In this document: positions 24,571-33,471 of the stretch, one piece after another | Position numbering within the stretch: position 1 is the first letter of the stretch | Layout: every line of letters begins with the position of its first letter | Source of the DNA: JAVBLV01 sp031553195 | GTDB taxonomy: Bacteria > Bacteroidota > Bacteroidia > Bacteroidales > P3 | DNA length: 49,130 nt | NCBI GenBank assembly: GCA_031553195.1 | Contig: JAVBLV010000042.1 | Span: forward strand, 1 to 49,130 | Direction of reading: 5' to 3' | Program-made: the position numbers and the translations under genes | Notes under the pieces: generated by a model | The model's database searches: none | What the model was told of the DNA's origin: nothing | Seen by the model: only the letters and a program-made list of their open reading frames with translations

Positions 24571-25499
24571 GGATTTTTGGCCTTGTTAGCCATATTTTGG
24601 GTAATTTGATCTTTCATTCTCTTTACATGTTCCGCAAATTTTATGGTATGCGGATTGTTCGGCAAATTTTTCTCTAAATTTTCGGCTACTTTTTCGTACA
24701 CGGGAAGGTCTTCATAGGGACTTAGTAATTCGCGATTGCTGAAATTTTTATAAATGCACACCAGCGTCGCTAAAGAGCCTGGATTTTTGCCGATAAAATC
24801 AAGAATATATTGGCGTTGATCGGCCAATGTTTTGTTAAATATTTGATCCAGACTATCCTTAACTTTTCCAAGATCTGCATTTTCCGCTTTGGCTTTTTCC
24901 CATGTTCGCGCTAAAGAAGCAACGACGGAAATTCCCTCCAGATTTTTTTTGTTCAGTTGCCAAAGCTGCCCGGAACCGGGAGATCCCTCTATTGTATAGG
25001 TACCTGAAAAAGATTTGGAATCTCCGTTGATATTAATTTGTTCCTTATAATCAGGAAGGAGGGTTATATATTCCCCAGAACCCAATTGAACGACATATAA
25101 ACTTTGATAGGGCATTTTTCTGAGAAAATTAAATTCCCCTTTTTCGTCTACTGTTGAAGTATCAACTGCAACAACGCCATCCGGCGAAATTTCCTGAAGA
25201 ATAACCATCTCTTGATTGGCGGCATTATCTAAATGTCCGGAAATAAGAAATTCATCTCCATTCGGTTTTTGTGAACATCCGGCAAAAAACAAGAGAAACG
25301 CAACGGGGATTATATTTTTTTTATGATAAACAATAATACCCGCCAAGCCCCTAAAAAGAGCTAAAACGTTGTAAATAGAAAAAGCCTGTAAAATGGGCGC
25401 AGCTTTTAAGCCGCTTATAAATAAAAAAGTCCTATTATTTTCCCTTTTATAGTAATAAAGAAAGGGTGAGAATTTAGGGGTGAAAAATGGGATAATCAT
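24567..25499 (-). CDS. DUF4369-type lipoprotein, start uncertain
   Basis: The mature part (from about residue 75 of the longest frame) begins with a lipoprotein signal, KKNIIPVAFLLFFAGCSQ, then a DUF4369-like beta domain (FLISGHLDNAANQEMVILQEI to YEGSPGSG-like region) and a helical C-terminal half. Similar N-terminal domains occur in Bacteroidota thiol-disulfide lipoproteins, but no thioredoxin domain follows. The ATG at 25499 puts about 55 non-signal residues in front of the signal. A TTG at 25346 would give a normal signal of about 24 residues; no ATG is available there. I list the longest frame, but the real start is more likely 25346. It is the second gene of the aroC-lpxH operon. Confidence 0.75.
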   Translation of the reverse strand: MIIPFFTPKFSPFLYYYKRENNRTFLFISGLKAAPILQAFSIYNVLALFRGLAGIIVYHKKNIIPVAFLLFFAGCSQKPNGDEFLISGHLDNAANQEMVILQEISPDGVVAVDTSTVDEKGEFNFLRKMPYQSLYVVQLGSGEYITLLPDYKEQININGDSKSFSGTYTIEGSPGSGQLWQLNKKNLEGISVVASLARTWEKAKAENADLGKVKDSLDQIFNKTLADQRQYILDFIGKNPGSLATLVCIYKNFSNRELLSPYEDLPVYEKVAENLEKNLPNNPHTIKFAEHVKRMKDQITQNMANKAKNP

Positions 25500-25523
25500 A
25501 TTTTTTTTATTCTAACGTTTAAA

Positions 25524-26594
25524 TTATCGGGATTTAATTGCTTCGTAACGTAATAGATGATCGGCCAAAACCAAGGCTGCCATTGCTTCTACAATAGGAA
25601 CGGCGCGAGGAACCGGACAAACGTCATGCCTGCCTCCGATTAAGATTTTTTCCCGGTCGCCGTTTTTGTTGATTGCTTCAACCGGTTTGGCAAGGCTTGC
25701 AATCGGTTTAAAAGCAACATTAAAATAAATGTCCTGCCCATTAGAGATTCCTCCCTGAATTCCTCCCGAATGGTTCGTCTGCGTGGAAAAATCGGAGTTG
25801 AATAAATCATTGTGAAAGCTTCCTTTCATGGCTGCAGAAGCGAATCCGGAACCATATTCAAATCCTTTTACCGCATTGATGCTTAACATGGCTTTTGCCA
25901 AATCGGCCTGTAGCTTGTCGAAAACAGGTTCTCCCAAACCGGCCGGGCAATTTTTTATAATGCAACTGATTATTCCGCCTGTTGTGTCGCCCTCTTCTTT
26001 GCATTTATGCAGATATTCCTGAATTAAAATTGTTTTCTCTTTATCAGGAAAATAAAATGGGAAAGAATCTATATCGGATAACTCTATTTCAACATATTTT
26101 TTATTAAGACCAATATCCCCGATTTGAGAGACATAAGCGGTAATGCAAATTCCTTTCTGACTCAAAATTTGTTTTGCAATGGCGCCGCCGGCAACCCTGG
26201 CTGCGGTTTCACGCGCAGAAGCGCGTCCGCCTCCTTTGTAATCCCGAATGCCGTATTTTTTCTCATATGCAAAGTCGGCATGAGAAGGACGAAAAATTTC
26301 TTTCAATATTGAATAGTCCTCTTCTCTCGTATTTTTATTTGGGATAAGAAATGCGATAGGCGTTCCTGTAGTCTTTCCTTCAAAGATGCCGGATAAAAAT
26401 TCAATGGAATCTTCTTCCTTTCTTGGAGTAGAATAAGCGTCTTTGGGTTTTCGCCGTTCCAATTCATATTGAATTTTAACAATATCCAATTCCAGTTGCG
26501 GCGGACAACCGTCGATTACGCCTCCTATGCATTTTCCGTGCGATTCTCCGAATGTTGTCAAAGTAAATAACTTACCTATTGTATTTCCTGGCAT
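25524..26594 (-). CDS. aroC: Chorismate synthase
   Basis: The 356-residue protein has the usual length. The family's FMN-binding signatures are present: TTFGESHGKCIGGVIDGCPP at the N-terminus, GGRASARETAARVAGGAIA in the middle, and GGIQGGISNGQDIYF, followed by GGRHDVCPVPRAVPIVEAM near the C-terminus. It converts 5-enolpyruvylshikimate-3-phosphate to chorismate, the branch point to aromatic amino acids, folate and menaquinone. It is first in an operon with a DUF4369 lipoprotein and lpxH. A strong consensus promoter lies just upstream. Confidence 0.97.
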   Translation of the reverse strand: MPGNTIGKLFTLTTFGESHGKCIGGVIDGCPPQLELDIVKIQYELERRKPKDAYSTPRKEEDSIEFLSGIFEGKTTGTPIAFLIPNKNTREEDYSILKEIFRPSHADFAYEKKYGIRDYKGGGRASARETAARVAGGAIAKQILSQKGICITAYVSQIGDIGLNKKYVEIELSDIDSFPFYFPDKEKTILIQEYLHKCKEEGDTTGGIISCIIKNCPAGLGEPVFDKLQADLAKAMLSINAVKGFEYGSGFASAAMKGSFHNDLFNSDFSTQTNHSGGIQGGISNGQDIYFNVAFKPIASLAKPVEAINKNGDREKILIGGRHDVCPVPRAVPIVEAMAALVLADHLLRYEAIKSR

Positions 26595-26614
26595 ATCCTT
26601 TTAGATCAATAAAG

Positions 26615-26645
26615 CAAAAATAACCAAAATCTTCCAGAATTCAAA
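26615..26645 (-). promoter_or_regulatory. Consensus Bacteroidota promoter for aroC
   Basis: On the minus strand TTTG, exactly 19 bases, then TATTTTTG: a full match to the TTTG-N19-TAnnTTTG consensus. It would give a leader of only about 14 nt. Confidence 0.75.
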
Positions 26646-26728
26646 AAAGGGGAATCGAAGAATAGAGTTTATATTGTTGATATTTATTATTTTGTATTCT
26701 GAAGAAACATTTCCCTGCAATAAAATGC

Positions 26729-26818
26729 AAAAGAGGCTATTTTAGAAACCTTCTTCAAAGGAAATTTGCTTAATTGCAAATCCACCCCATTGATTAAGAT
26801 TTTTAAAACAGCCTCTTT
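26729..26818 (-). repeat. 90-bp palindromic repeat at the 3' end of rpsA
   Basis: The arms AAAAGAGGCTATTTTAGAAA and TTTTTAAAACAGCCTCTTTT pair with two mismatches, and the interior continues the pairing down to ATTTGC/GCAAAT at the apex. The hairpin begins about 23 bases after the rpsA stop and probably ends its transcript. It resembles in design the 162-bp elements and may derive from a mobile element. Confidence 0.7.
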
Positions 26819-26840
26819 TTTTGATTAACTTAAACCGGAA

Positions 26841-28637
26841 TTATTCTTTTTCCTTTTTTTCAAGTTCTTCTTTAAGATTGGCTAAAGCGTCAATATCGCC
26901 CAATGTAGTTTTCTCCAAACTGTCATTGATTTTTTTCACGCTTTTCTTACTATCTTTTTCTTTCTTCTTTTCGTCATCTTCGCCTTTGGCTTTTTCTTCA
27001 GCTACTTGGTCCTGATATATTTTTGTATGAGAAAGAATGATTTTTTTGTTTTCTTTCGAAAACTCGATTACTTTGAAATCAAGCGCTTCGTCAGCTGTGG
27101 CATTGGTTTTGTCTTCTTTTTGCAAATGACGAATCGGGGCAAAACCCTCTACGCCATAAGGCAATGCAATAATGGCTCCTTTGTCGCTAATGCTTGTGAT
27201 GGTGCCTTTATGTACAGAACCGACTGTGAAAATGGTTTCAAACACATCCCATGGATTTTCTTCCAATTGCTTGTGTCCCAAACTTAAACGACGATTTTCA
27301 GCATCCACTTCCAATACAATTACTTCTATCTTTTCTCCAATTTTTGTAAACTCGGCGGGATGTTTGATTTTTTTAGACCACGAAAGATCCGAGATATGAA
27401 TTAAACCGTCTACGCCTTCTTCTAATTCCACAAAAATACCAAAGTTAGTGAAGTTGCGAACAGTAGCCGAATGTTTCGAGCCGATAGGATATTTTTCCGA
27501 AATATTTGTCCATGGATCGGGGATAAGTTGTTTTATACCCAAAGACATTTTGCGTTCTTCGCGATCTAATGTTAAAATTACGGCTTCCACTTCGGCTCCT
27601 ATTTTCAAGAAATCCTGGGCAGTGCGCAAGTGTTGAGACCAAGACATTTCCGAAACGTGAATAAGACCTTCTACTCCCGGAACAATTTCTACAAAAGCGC
27701 CATAATCGGCAATTACAACTACCTTTCCTTTTACTTTGTCGCCCACTTTCAAGTCGGGATCCAAAGCATTCCACGGATGCGGGGTAAGTTGTTTCAGACC
27801 TAAAGCTATTCGTTTTTTAGTTTCGTCGAAATCAAGGATTACTACGTTGATTTTTTGATCTAATTGAACGATTTCTTCAGGATGGTTGATGCGTCCCCAA
27901 GAAAGATCCGTAATATGGATTAAGCCGTCTACGCCGCCCAAGTCGATAAATACGCCGTAGGAAGTAATGTTTTTTACGACGCCTTCCAATACTTGTCCTT
28001 TTTCCAAGCGGGCAATAATTTCCGCTTTTTGAGATTCGATTTCGTCTTCGATAAGCGCTTTATGGGAAACAACCACGTTTTTATATTCGTGATTTACCTT
28101 CACCACTTTGAATTCCATCGTTTTGTCGACAAAAACGTCATAATCTCTAATGGGTTTTACGTCGATTTGAGAACCGGGTAAGAATGCTTCTATTCCGAAT
28201 ACGTCGACAATAAGTCCCCCTTTGGTGCGGGATTTTACATAACCCATGATGGTTTCTTGCGATTCATAAGCTTGGTTAACGCGTTCCCAAGATTTAAGGA
28301 TGCGCGCCTTTTTATGTGAAAGAAGCAGTTGTCCGCCGGCATCTTCCTGGCTTTCGACATAGACTTCTATTTTGTCGCCAATTTTAACATTGGGGTTGTA
28401 TCTCAATTCTGACAAAGGAATTACGCCGTCAGATTTAAAACCAATATTTACAACCACTTCGCGATTGTTTTTAGCTACAATCGTTCCCTCGATGACTTCT
28501 TGTTCCGTAATTTGATTAAAAGTCTTTTCGTAAGCGGCTTCTAATCTTTCCTGTTCGCCTTTGTCATAAGGGTTTGCCTTTTTTCCTATCAAAGACCAAT
28601 CAAAATCTTCAATAGGCTTAACGTTTTTTAGATCCAT
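26841..28637 (-). CDS. rpsA: 30S ribosomal protein S1
   Basis: The protein has 598 residues with six S1 RNA-binding domains, each recognisable by its GxV..I..YGxFVxL..GxxGLIHxSxLSW core. The first two, EGTIVAKNNREVVVNIG and GYVKSRTKGGLIVDVFG, are the ribosome-binding pair. Domains 3 to 5 contain the GLIHITDLSW, GLIHVSEMSW and GLIHISDLSW signatures, and the sixth is KGTITSISDKGAIIAL. A long acidic-basic tail (EEKAKGEDDEKKKEKDSKKS) follows. S1 helps the 30S subunit bind weakly structured or SD-poor messages, which matters in Bacteroidota. A structured leader precedes it. Confidence 0.97.
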   Translation of the reverse strand: MDLKNVKPIEDFDWSLIGKKANPYDKGEQERLEAAYEKTFNQITEQEVIEGTIVAKNNREVVVNIGFKSDGVIPLSELRYNPNVKIGDKIEVYVESQEDAGGQLLLSHKKARILKSWERVNQAYESQETIMGYVKSRTKGGLIVDVFGIEAFLPGSQIDVKPIRDYDVFVDKTMEFKVVKVNHEYKNVVVSHKALIEDEIESQKAEIIARLEKGQVLEGVVKNITSYGVFIDLGGVDGLIHITDLSWGRINHPEEIVQLDQKINVVILDFDETKKRIALGLKQLTPHPWNALDPDLKVGDKVKGKVVVIADYGAFVEIVPGVEGLIHVSEMSWSQHLRTAQDFLKIGAEVEAVILTLDREERKMSLGIKQLIPDPWTNISEKYPIGSKHSATVRNFTNFGIFVELEEGVDGLIHISDLSWSKKIKHPAEFTKIGEKIEVIVLEVDAENRRLSLGHKQLEENPWDVFETIFTVGSVHKGTITSISDKGAIIALPYGVEGFAPIRHLQKEDKTNATADEALDFKVIEFSKENKKIILSHTKIYQDQVAEEKAKGEDDEKKKEKDSKKSVKKINDSLEKTTLGDIDALANLKEELEKKEKE

Positions 28638-28661
28638 AATTTGGATAATGTTTTTATTGCC

Positions 28662-28735
28662 GCTTACTCAGCAGGGTTCAACCATTATTCTTAACTTCTT
28701 TTATAAAACCCTAAAGGATTACGTAATGAGTAAGC
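28662..28735 (-). promoter_or_regulatory. Structured rpsA leader (nested stems)
   Basis: In the transcript GCTTACTCA (28735-28727) pairs perfectly with TGAGTAAGC (28670-28662). Inside it AGGGTT (28712-28707) pairs with AACCCT (28678-28673). The two stems are stacked with a 13-base bulge on one side and two on the other. The structure ends 24 bases before the rpsA start codon. It is a good candidate for autoregulation by S1. Confidence 0.65.
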
Positions 28736-28763
28736 AAAACGTTTCCATTAGGTAAAAGGGTTG

Positions 28764-28792
28764 CAAAGGTATGAAATTTTTCTGATTTACAA
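28764..28792 (-). promoter_or_regulatory. rpsA: rpsA promoter
   Basis: On the minus strand TTG, 18 bases, TACCTTTG. The -7 box matches TAnnTTTG. The expected start is about 20 bases before the first strand of the leader stem. Confidence 0.65.
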
Positions 28793-28896
28793 TAATTTTG
28801 AGGAAGTTATTTAACCTATCGATATTGTTAAAACCCCTGAGCAAAACTTAATTTTCCCCTAGGGTAAGATCGGGACGCTTTTTTGTAGGGGGAAGC

Positions 28897-29271
28897 CTAT
28901 AGGTACTTAAAATCTTCTATGTTTCGTCGTTCTTTCTTTGTTGGCCGTCCCAATCCTTTTTCTCTTTTTTCGAAATTAAATTGCCTGGCCATTTTAATTC
29001 TTTCGTATTCTTCGGGAGGGGTGTGGTCTATTACATAGTCAGAAACCAGTTTTGCCGAAACCCTATTAGAGAGAAGCGCTTTTACTTCTATCGTTTTCTT
29101 TAGTTGTTCAATAGTAATTTCAAAGACATCCCCTACTTTTACTATATAAGAAGGCTTTAGAGTATTTTCTTTTATTTTTATTTTTCCCGCCCTGCAAGCA
29201 TCGGAAGCCAGATTTCGTGTTTTGTATATTCTAACGGCCCAAAGCCATTTGTCAACCCGGATCTCGTCCAT
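28897..29271 (-). CDS. hslR: S4-domain RNA-binding protein (Hsp15 type)
   Basis: The 124-residue protein starts with an S4 domain (residues about 4-65), with the conserved RVDKWLWAVRIYKTRNLASDACRAGKIKIKE block and the VKVGDVFEIT strand. A basic C-terminal extension (KREKGLGRPTKKERRNIEDF) follows. Hsp15 proteins bind stalled 50S subunits that carry a peptidyl-tRNA and help recycle them. It starts 7 bp after the der stop codon, in the same transcription unit. Confidence 0.9.
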   Translation of the reverse strand: MDEIRVDKWLWAVRIYKTRNLASDACRAGKIKIKENTLKPSYIVKVGDVFEITIEQLKKTIEVKALLSNRVSAKLVSDYVIDHTPPEEYERIKMARQFNFEKREKGLGRPTKKERRNIEDFKYL

Positions 29272-29278
29272 AATTTTT

Positions 29279-30583
29279 CTATTTTTGCCTAAAGTAAATA
29301 GCGATTGGCGTTCCCTTGAATGAGTATAGTTCCCTCATCTTGTTTTCTACAAAACGTTTATACGGATCGCGGATGTATTGGGGTAAATTACAGAAAAAAA
29401 CGAAAGAAGGATAATTTGTTTGCAGTTGAGTAACATACTTTATTTTAATATGTTTCCCTTTATACGATGGCGGAGGATTTTGTTCTTTTACAATGGGAAG
29501 TATTTTCTCATTGAGTTCGGCCGTACTAATACGTTTGCTTCGTAAGTCATAAACCTCCCTCGCTTCTTCCATGATTTTAAAAATCCGTTGTTTGTTTATC
29601 ACCGATGTAAAAATAATAGGAATATCTGTGAATGGCGCGGTGCGTTCGCGGATGAGTTTCTCATATTCTTTATGGGTATTGGTTTGCTTTTCGATGAGAT
29701 CCCATTTGTTTACAACTACCACAACGCCTTTGTGATTACGCTGTATTAATGCAAAAATGTTCAAGTCCTGCGCTTCCATTCCCTGGGTTGCGTCGAGCAT
29801 CAGGATGCAAATATCGCTGCTTTCAATAGCCCTCACCGAACGAAGAACGGAATAAAATTCAATATCTTCCGTTACTTTTCCTTTTTTTCGTAATCCGGCG
29901 GTATCTACAAAATAAAAGTCAAAACCAAACATGTTGTAACGAGTAAAAATGGAATCTCTTGTTGTTCCGGCAATAGGAGTGACAATATTCCGGTCGGTCC
30001 CTGTCAAGGCATTTATCAAAGATGATTTTCCCACATTCGGACGACCTACAACAGCAATACGAGGCAAATCTACATGTTCATCTTCCGAATCTTGCATTCC
30101 GGCGGTTAATTCGTCCAATAACTCGCCGGTGCCGCTTCCGTTTATGGCTGAAATGGAAAAGATCTCTCCCAGCCCAAGAGAGTAAAATTCAGTAATATCA
30201 TTTACCCTTAAAGCATTATCTACTTTGTTGGCGACAAGGATAACTTTTTTTCCGGAACGTCGAAGCATATCTGCTACATCCTCATCCATGGAGGTCAAAC
30301 CGTCTTTTACATCCAACATAAAAAGAATGACATCCGCCTCGTCGATGGCTAATTCTACTTGTCTTCTGATTTCTTCTTCAAAAACGTCTTCGCCATTTAA
30401 TACATAACCGCCCGTATCTATGACGGAAAAATTAATGCCATTCCAATCCGACTGTCCATAATGCCGGTCGCGGGTAACTCCGCTTGTAGGATCGACAATC
30501 GCTTCTTGCGTTTCTGTTAAACGGTTGAATAATGTAGACTTTCCAACATTCGGACGACCTACGATAGCAACAATATTTCCCAT
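29279..30583 (-). CDS. der: Ribosome-assembly GTPase Der (EngA)
   Basis: The protein has 434 residues from the ATG at 30583; the longer frame from 30679 adds 32 residues before the conserved MGNIVAIVGRPNVGKS start and is rejected. It has two GTPase domains in tandem: the first with GRPNVGKST, DTGGY and NKVD; the second with GRPNVGKSS, DTAGLRKKGKVTEDIEFYSV and NKWD. A KH-like C-terminal domain follows, with PPPSYKGKHIKIKYVTQLQT and FFCNLPQYIRDPYKRFVEN. It is needed for 50S subunit assembly. It lies directly upstream of hslR. Confidence 0.96.
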   Translation of the reverse strand: MGNIVAIVGRPNVGKSTLFNRLTETQEAIVDPTSGVTRDRHYGQSDWNGINFSVIDTGGYVLNGEDVFEEEIRRQVELAIDEADVILFMLDVKDGLTSMDEDVADMLRRSGKKVILVANKVDNALRVNDITEFYSLGLGEIFSISAINGSGTGELLDELTAGMQDSEDEHVDLPRIAVVGRPNVGKSSLINALTGTDRNIVTPIAGTTRDSIFTRYNMFGFDFYFVDTAGLRKKGKVTEDIEFYSVLRSVRAIESSDICILMLDATQGMEAQDLNIFALIQRNHKGVVVVVNKWDLIEKQTNTHKEYEKLIRERTAPFTDIPIIFTSVINKQRIFKIMEEAREVYDLRSKRISTAELNEKILPIVKEQNPPPSYKGKHIKIKYVTQLQTNYPSFVFFCNLPQYIRDPYKRFVENKMRELYSFKGTPIAIYFRQK

Positions 30584-30761
30584 TGGTTCTAAAGATTGTA
30601 TAGTGTTTTGCGGAAAAATTACTAAAAAACAATTACTTAAGAAAATCTTCCGAAATATTTCCGTAACTTTCAGATTCAAAATTACTCAAAAAGTGTGGTA
30701 TTTGAGAAAATAAAAAAGCCCTGCATTTAAGCAAGGCTTGTAAGCGCTTGGTTTTCTTTTG

Positions 30762-30835
30762 CGATTCCGACAGGATTCGAACCTGTGACCTACTGCTTAG
30801 AAGGCAGTTGCTCTATCCAGCTGAGCTACGGAACC
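30762..30835 (-). tRNA. tRNA-Arg (anticodon TCT)
   Basis: On the minus strand the acceptor stem GGTTCCG pairs with CGGAATC (one G-U pair). The D arm (AGCTCAGCTGGATAGAGC), anticodon arm (ACTGC-CTTCTAA-GCAGT, anticodon TCT, reading AGA) and T arm (CACAGGTTCGAATCCTGTC) are complete. The discriminator base is G and CCA is not encoded. Confidence 0.95.
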
Positions 30836-31391
30836 AAATTTTTTGCAAAGGTATAGAATTTATATGAATTTACAAAACGGCATTCCAAATAGAATCCTGA
30901 ATAATGAAGGCTGTTTCTTTATGATCGTAAACCATTTTAATTGCATTTTGAAAGCTCCGGCTTTTGCAAATTATATCAACGTATAGAATTAATTATTGCA
31001 GTATTAATATTTCCTGTATATTAGCAGGTTTTACCATGGGGCATGCGCTATGATAGGCGCAAAATAGCCGTTAGAAAAGGTGTTGGATTTATTAAATGGG
31101 GATCATTTATTACTCTTATATTTACGGCTGCCTAATCGTTTGGTTCATTTGAATTTAAAAATCTATACGAAGGAATTGTAAAAAAATAATTTATGGTTTG
31201 AAACATTTTTTTGAAATAATATTTACCTTTGTGGGCTTCAACGGCTTTTGATTTTGATTTTATCAAAGTTTGAAAAATAGGTTTTAACCTCATAAATGAG
31301 TGTTTTATATGTGAGTTTAAAATCAGACTTGAAAAGTTGAAAATAGCTTTAAAACAAAATATCTTAATTCTTAATTTAAAATGATGTAATC
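30836..31391 (+). promoter_or_regulatory. Gene-poor leader with -7 box TACCTTTG (31224-31231)
   Basis: A match to TAnnTTTG at 31224-31231 lies 160 bp before the PepSY-like gene. A 30-codon ORF at 31043-31135 (opening MRYDRRKIAVRKGVGFIKWG) has a basic start and a hydrophobic end and may be a small membrane peptide, a remnant, or chance. Nothing else is recognised in this 556-bp stretch. Confidence 0.4.
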
Positions 31392-31841
31392 ATGAAAAAG
31401 TTATTGATTTGTTTGTCTCTTTTGCCTACGTTGCTTATGGGACAAAAGGTTGTTAACGAAAGAGATGTTCCTGAAAGGATCGTATCTGACTTTCATAATA
31501 GAGCTCCAGAAGCTACTTCCACTAAATGGGAACGATTCGATTCGGTTACCTATCAAGTAACTTATTTGGCAAACAATATTAAGACGGCTCTTAAGTTTTC
31601 AAACGTTTCTGTAGAAACGCGTTGGAACGTGGATACCAAATGGACTCCGCAAACCATTAAACAGTACGTCGACACCGCTTATGCAAAGTCAAAAATAGAA
31701 TCTGTTTGGATTGCAGATGCCCAAGGTAAAAAAACATACGAAGTCAATGTTAAGCAAAAGAAAAAAGAATATTTGTTGAAGTTCGAGTTAGACGGCAAGT
31801 TCATAGAGGCCATAGAATCGAATCCTAAGAAGAAAAAATAA
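31392..31841 (+). CDS. PepSY-like periplasmic protein
   Basis: The protein has 149 residues with a clear signal peptide (MKKLLICLSLLPTLLMGQ). The mature part shows two PepSY-like / PF11396-type halves: PERIVSDFHNRAPEATSTKWERFDSVTYQVTY and KSKIESVWIADAQGKKTYEVNV, each a helix followed by strands. It ends in a poly-Lys tail. Such proteins are common in the Bacteroidota periplasm and are thought to bind or inhibit other proteins. The gene appears single, followed by a 135-bp inverted repeat. Confidence 0.8.
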   Translation: MKKLLICLSLLPTLLMGQKVVNERDVPERIVSDFHNRAPEATSTKWERFDSVTYQVTYLANNIKTALKFSNVSVETRWNVDTKWTPQTIKQYVDTAYAKSKIESVWIADAQGKKTYEVNVKQKKKEYLLKFELDGKFIEAIESNPKKKK

Positions 31842-31861
31842 ATTTCGGATCTTTTTTGCTT

Positions 31862-31996
31862 AAAAAGGTTGTCTGAGAGGTTGTAATATTCTTCAATGAA
31901 TAGGCAAATGATGAGTTGATTTTCCGTTTTATAGAACGGAGGGTGTTGCGATTCTTTTGCAGAAGTGTTTTACAAAGTCTTTCAGACAACCTTTTT
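31862..31996 (+). repeat. 135-bp palindromic repeat
   Basis: The ends AAAAAGGTTGTCTGA and TCAGACAACCTTTTT are perfect 15-base inverted repeats. The interior continues to pair imperfectly to the apex CCGTT/AACGG. The end sequence shares the GGTTGTCT core with the 162-bp elements. It sits between two plus-strand genes and may also terminate the first. Confidence 0.75.
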
Positions 31997-32074
31997 ATTT
32001 ACTTTGATAAAATACTTGCTTTACTTTTTTCTGCATAAACAGTAGATAGATAATAAATTAGAAGATATTATTCA

Positions 32075-33364
32075 ATGAAATATCCACCCATTCCGAATGC
32101 TCTTTTTATAAAGAACAGAGCTAAGCTTTCAGGAAAACTATCCGGTTATTCTATGGCTGTTGTTCATTCGTCGGCGCGAATGTTCCGTAATGGAGATCAA
32201 TACTTTCCTTTCCGTCAAAATTCGGATTTGTTTTATTTAACAGGAATAGAACAGGAGAAAACAATATTATTTCTGTTTCCGGAACATCCCGACCCTTGTA
32301 TGAGAGAAATATTGTTTATCCGCAAACCCGACAGATCTACAGAAATTTGGGAAGGCTCCAAACTCGGCAAGGAAGAGGCAAGCCGGTTGTCCGGGATAAA
32401 AAATGTTTGCTGGTTAGAGGAATCGGATTTTGTGCAACAGGAATTATCCTCTTTTTGTAAAAGTATTTATTCAAACAAACCAAATAATCCTGAGGATTCG
32501 GAAATAATTTTGCAAAATCAAAATGAGAAAAAACAGAGGAATATTTGTCATGAAGATTTGGCTCCGTTTATGATGGAATGCAGGGTTATAAAAGAACCGG
32601 AAGAACTTGATATCATAAAAAAGGCTTGCCGAATAACCGAAGAAACTTTCTTTGAATTATTAAAACATATTAAGCCCGGCGTAAAGGAATATGAACTCGA
32701 ATCTTACATAACCTTTCATTTCTTATACAGGGCTGCGTCGGGACATTCGTTTTCGCCCATTGTCGCATCCGGGGGAAATGCATTGGCATTACATTACCAA
32801 TCGAATGACGGAACGTGCGAAGACGGCGACTTACTGTTGTTAGATTTTGGTTGCGAATATTCGAACTATGCTTCGGATTGTTCCAGAACGTTGCCTGTGA
32901 ACGGCCGTTTCAATAAACGGCAGGAAAAGTGTTACCGGGCTGTTTTAGATGTTTTTGAGAAAGCGAAAAAATTATATGTTCAGGGCAATTGTATTGCAGA
33001 TATAAATAAGGCTGTCAATCAATTGATGGAGGAACAAATGATAAATTTGGGATTGCTCTCGCAAAAAGAGATTGAGAATCAAAATGAAGATCAGCCGTTA
33101 TTTAGAAAATATTACATGCATGGCGTCTCGCATTTTGTCGGATTAGACGCGCATGATGTAGGTCTTACGCAGATCCCGTTTAAACCGGGAATGATACTTA
33201 CCTGTGAACCGGGCATTTACATAAAAGAGGAAAATATAGGCCTCCGGATCGAAACCATGTTGCTTATTACGAACGCCGATCCGATTGACCTGATGCCCAA
33301 CCTGCCATCCAAACCTGAAGAAATAGAGCGCCTTCTCAACGCAAATACAGCTTTATCTGTTTAA
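32075..33364 (+). CDS. pepP: Xaa-Pro aminopeptidase (M24B, PepP type)
   Basis: The protein has 429 residues. The N-terminal AMP_N domain carries FRQNSDLFYLTGIEQEKTILFLFPE. The C-terminal pita-bread domain follows, with the metal ligands seen as Asp in LLLDFGCEYSNYASDCSRT (two Asp), His in HGVSHFVGLDAHDVG, Glu in LTCEPGIYI and Glu in GLRIETMLLI. It removes N-terminal residues before proline, most likely in the cytoplasm (no signal peptide). It appears to be a single-gene unit upstream of gyrB. Confidence 0.92.
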   Translation: MKYPPIPNALFIKNRAKLSGKLSGYSMAVVHSSARMFRNGDQYFPFRQNSDLFYLTGIEQEKTILFLFPEHPDPCMREILFIRKPDRSTEIWEGSKLGKEEASRLSGIKNVCWLEESDFVQQELSSFCKSIYSNKPNNPEDSEIILQNQNEKKQRNICHEDLAPFMMECRVIKEPEELDIIKKACRITEETFFELLKHIKPGVKEYELESYITFHFLYRAASGHSFSPIVASGGNALALHYQSNDGTCEDGDLLLLDFGCEYSNYASDCSRTLPVNGRFNKRQEKCYRAVLDVFEKAKKLYVQGNCIADINKAVNQLMEEQMINLGLLSQKEIENQNEDQPLFRKYYMHGVSHFVGLDAHDVGLTQIPFKPGMILTCEPGIYIKEENIGLRIETMLLITNADPIDLMPNLPSKPEEIERLLNANTALSV

Positions 33365-33452
33365 TCAACAGGGTTCTTATTTGGTTGGAGCGCTTTTAAT
33401 TGAACCACGCAAATTCAAATGTTCAACCCTTTAATTTTTGGGGTAATTTTCG

Positions 33453-33460
33453 TATCTTTG
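33453..33460 (+). promoter_or_regulatory. gyrB: gyrB -7 box (TATCTTTG)
   Basis: TATCTTTG matches TAnnTTTG and is followed 12 bases later by a half-element related to the 162-bp palindromes. No clear -33 element. It would give a leader of about 170 nt. Confidence 0.5.
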
Positions 33461-33471
33461 CATTTGTTTTA

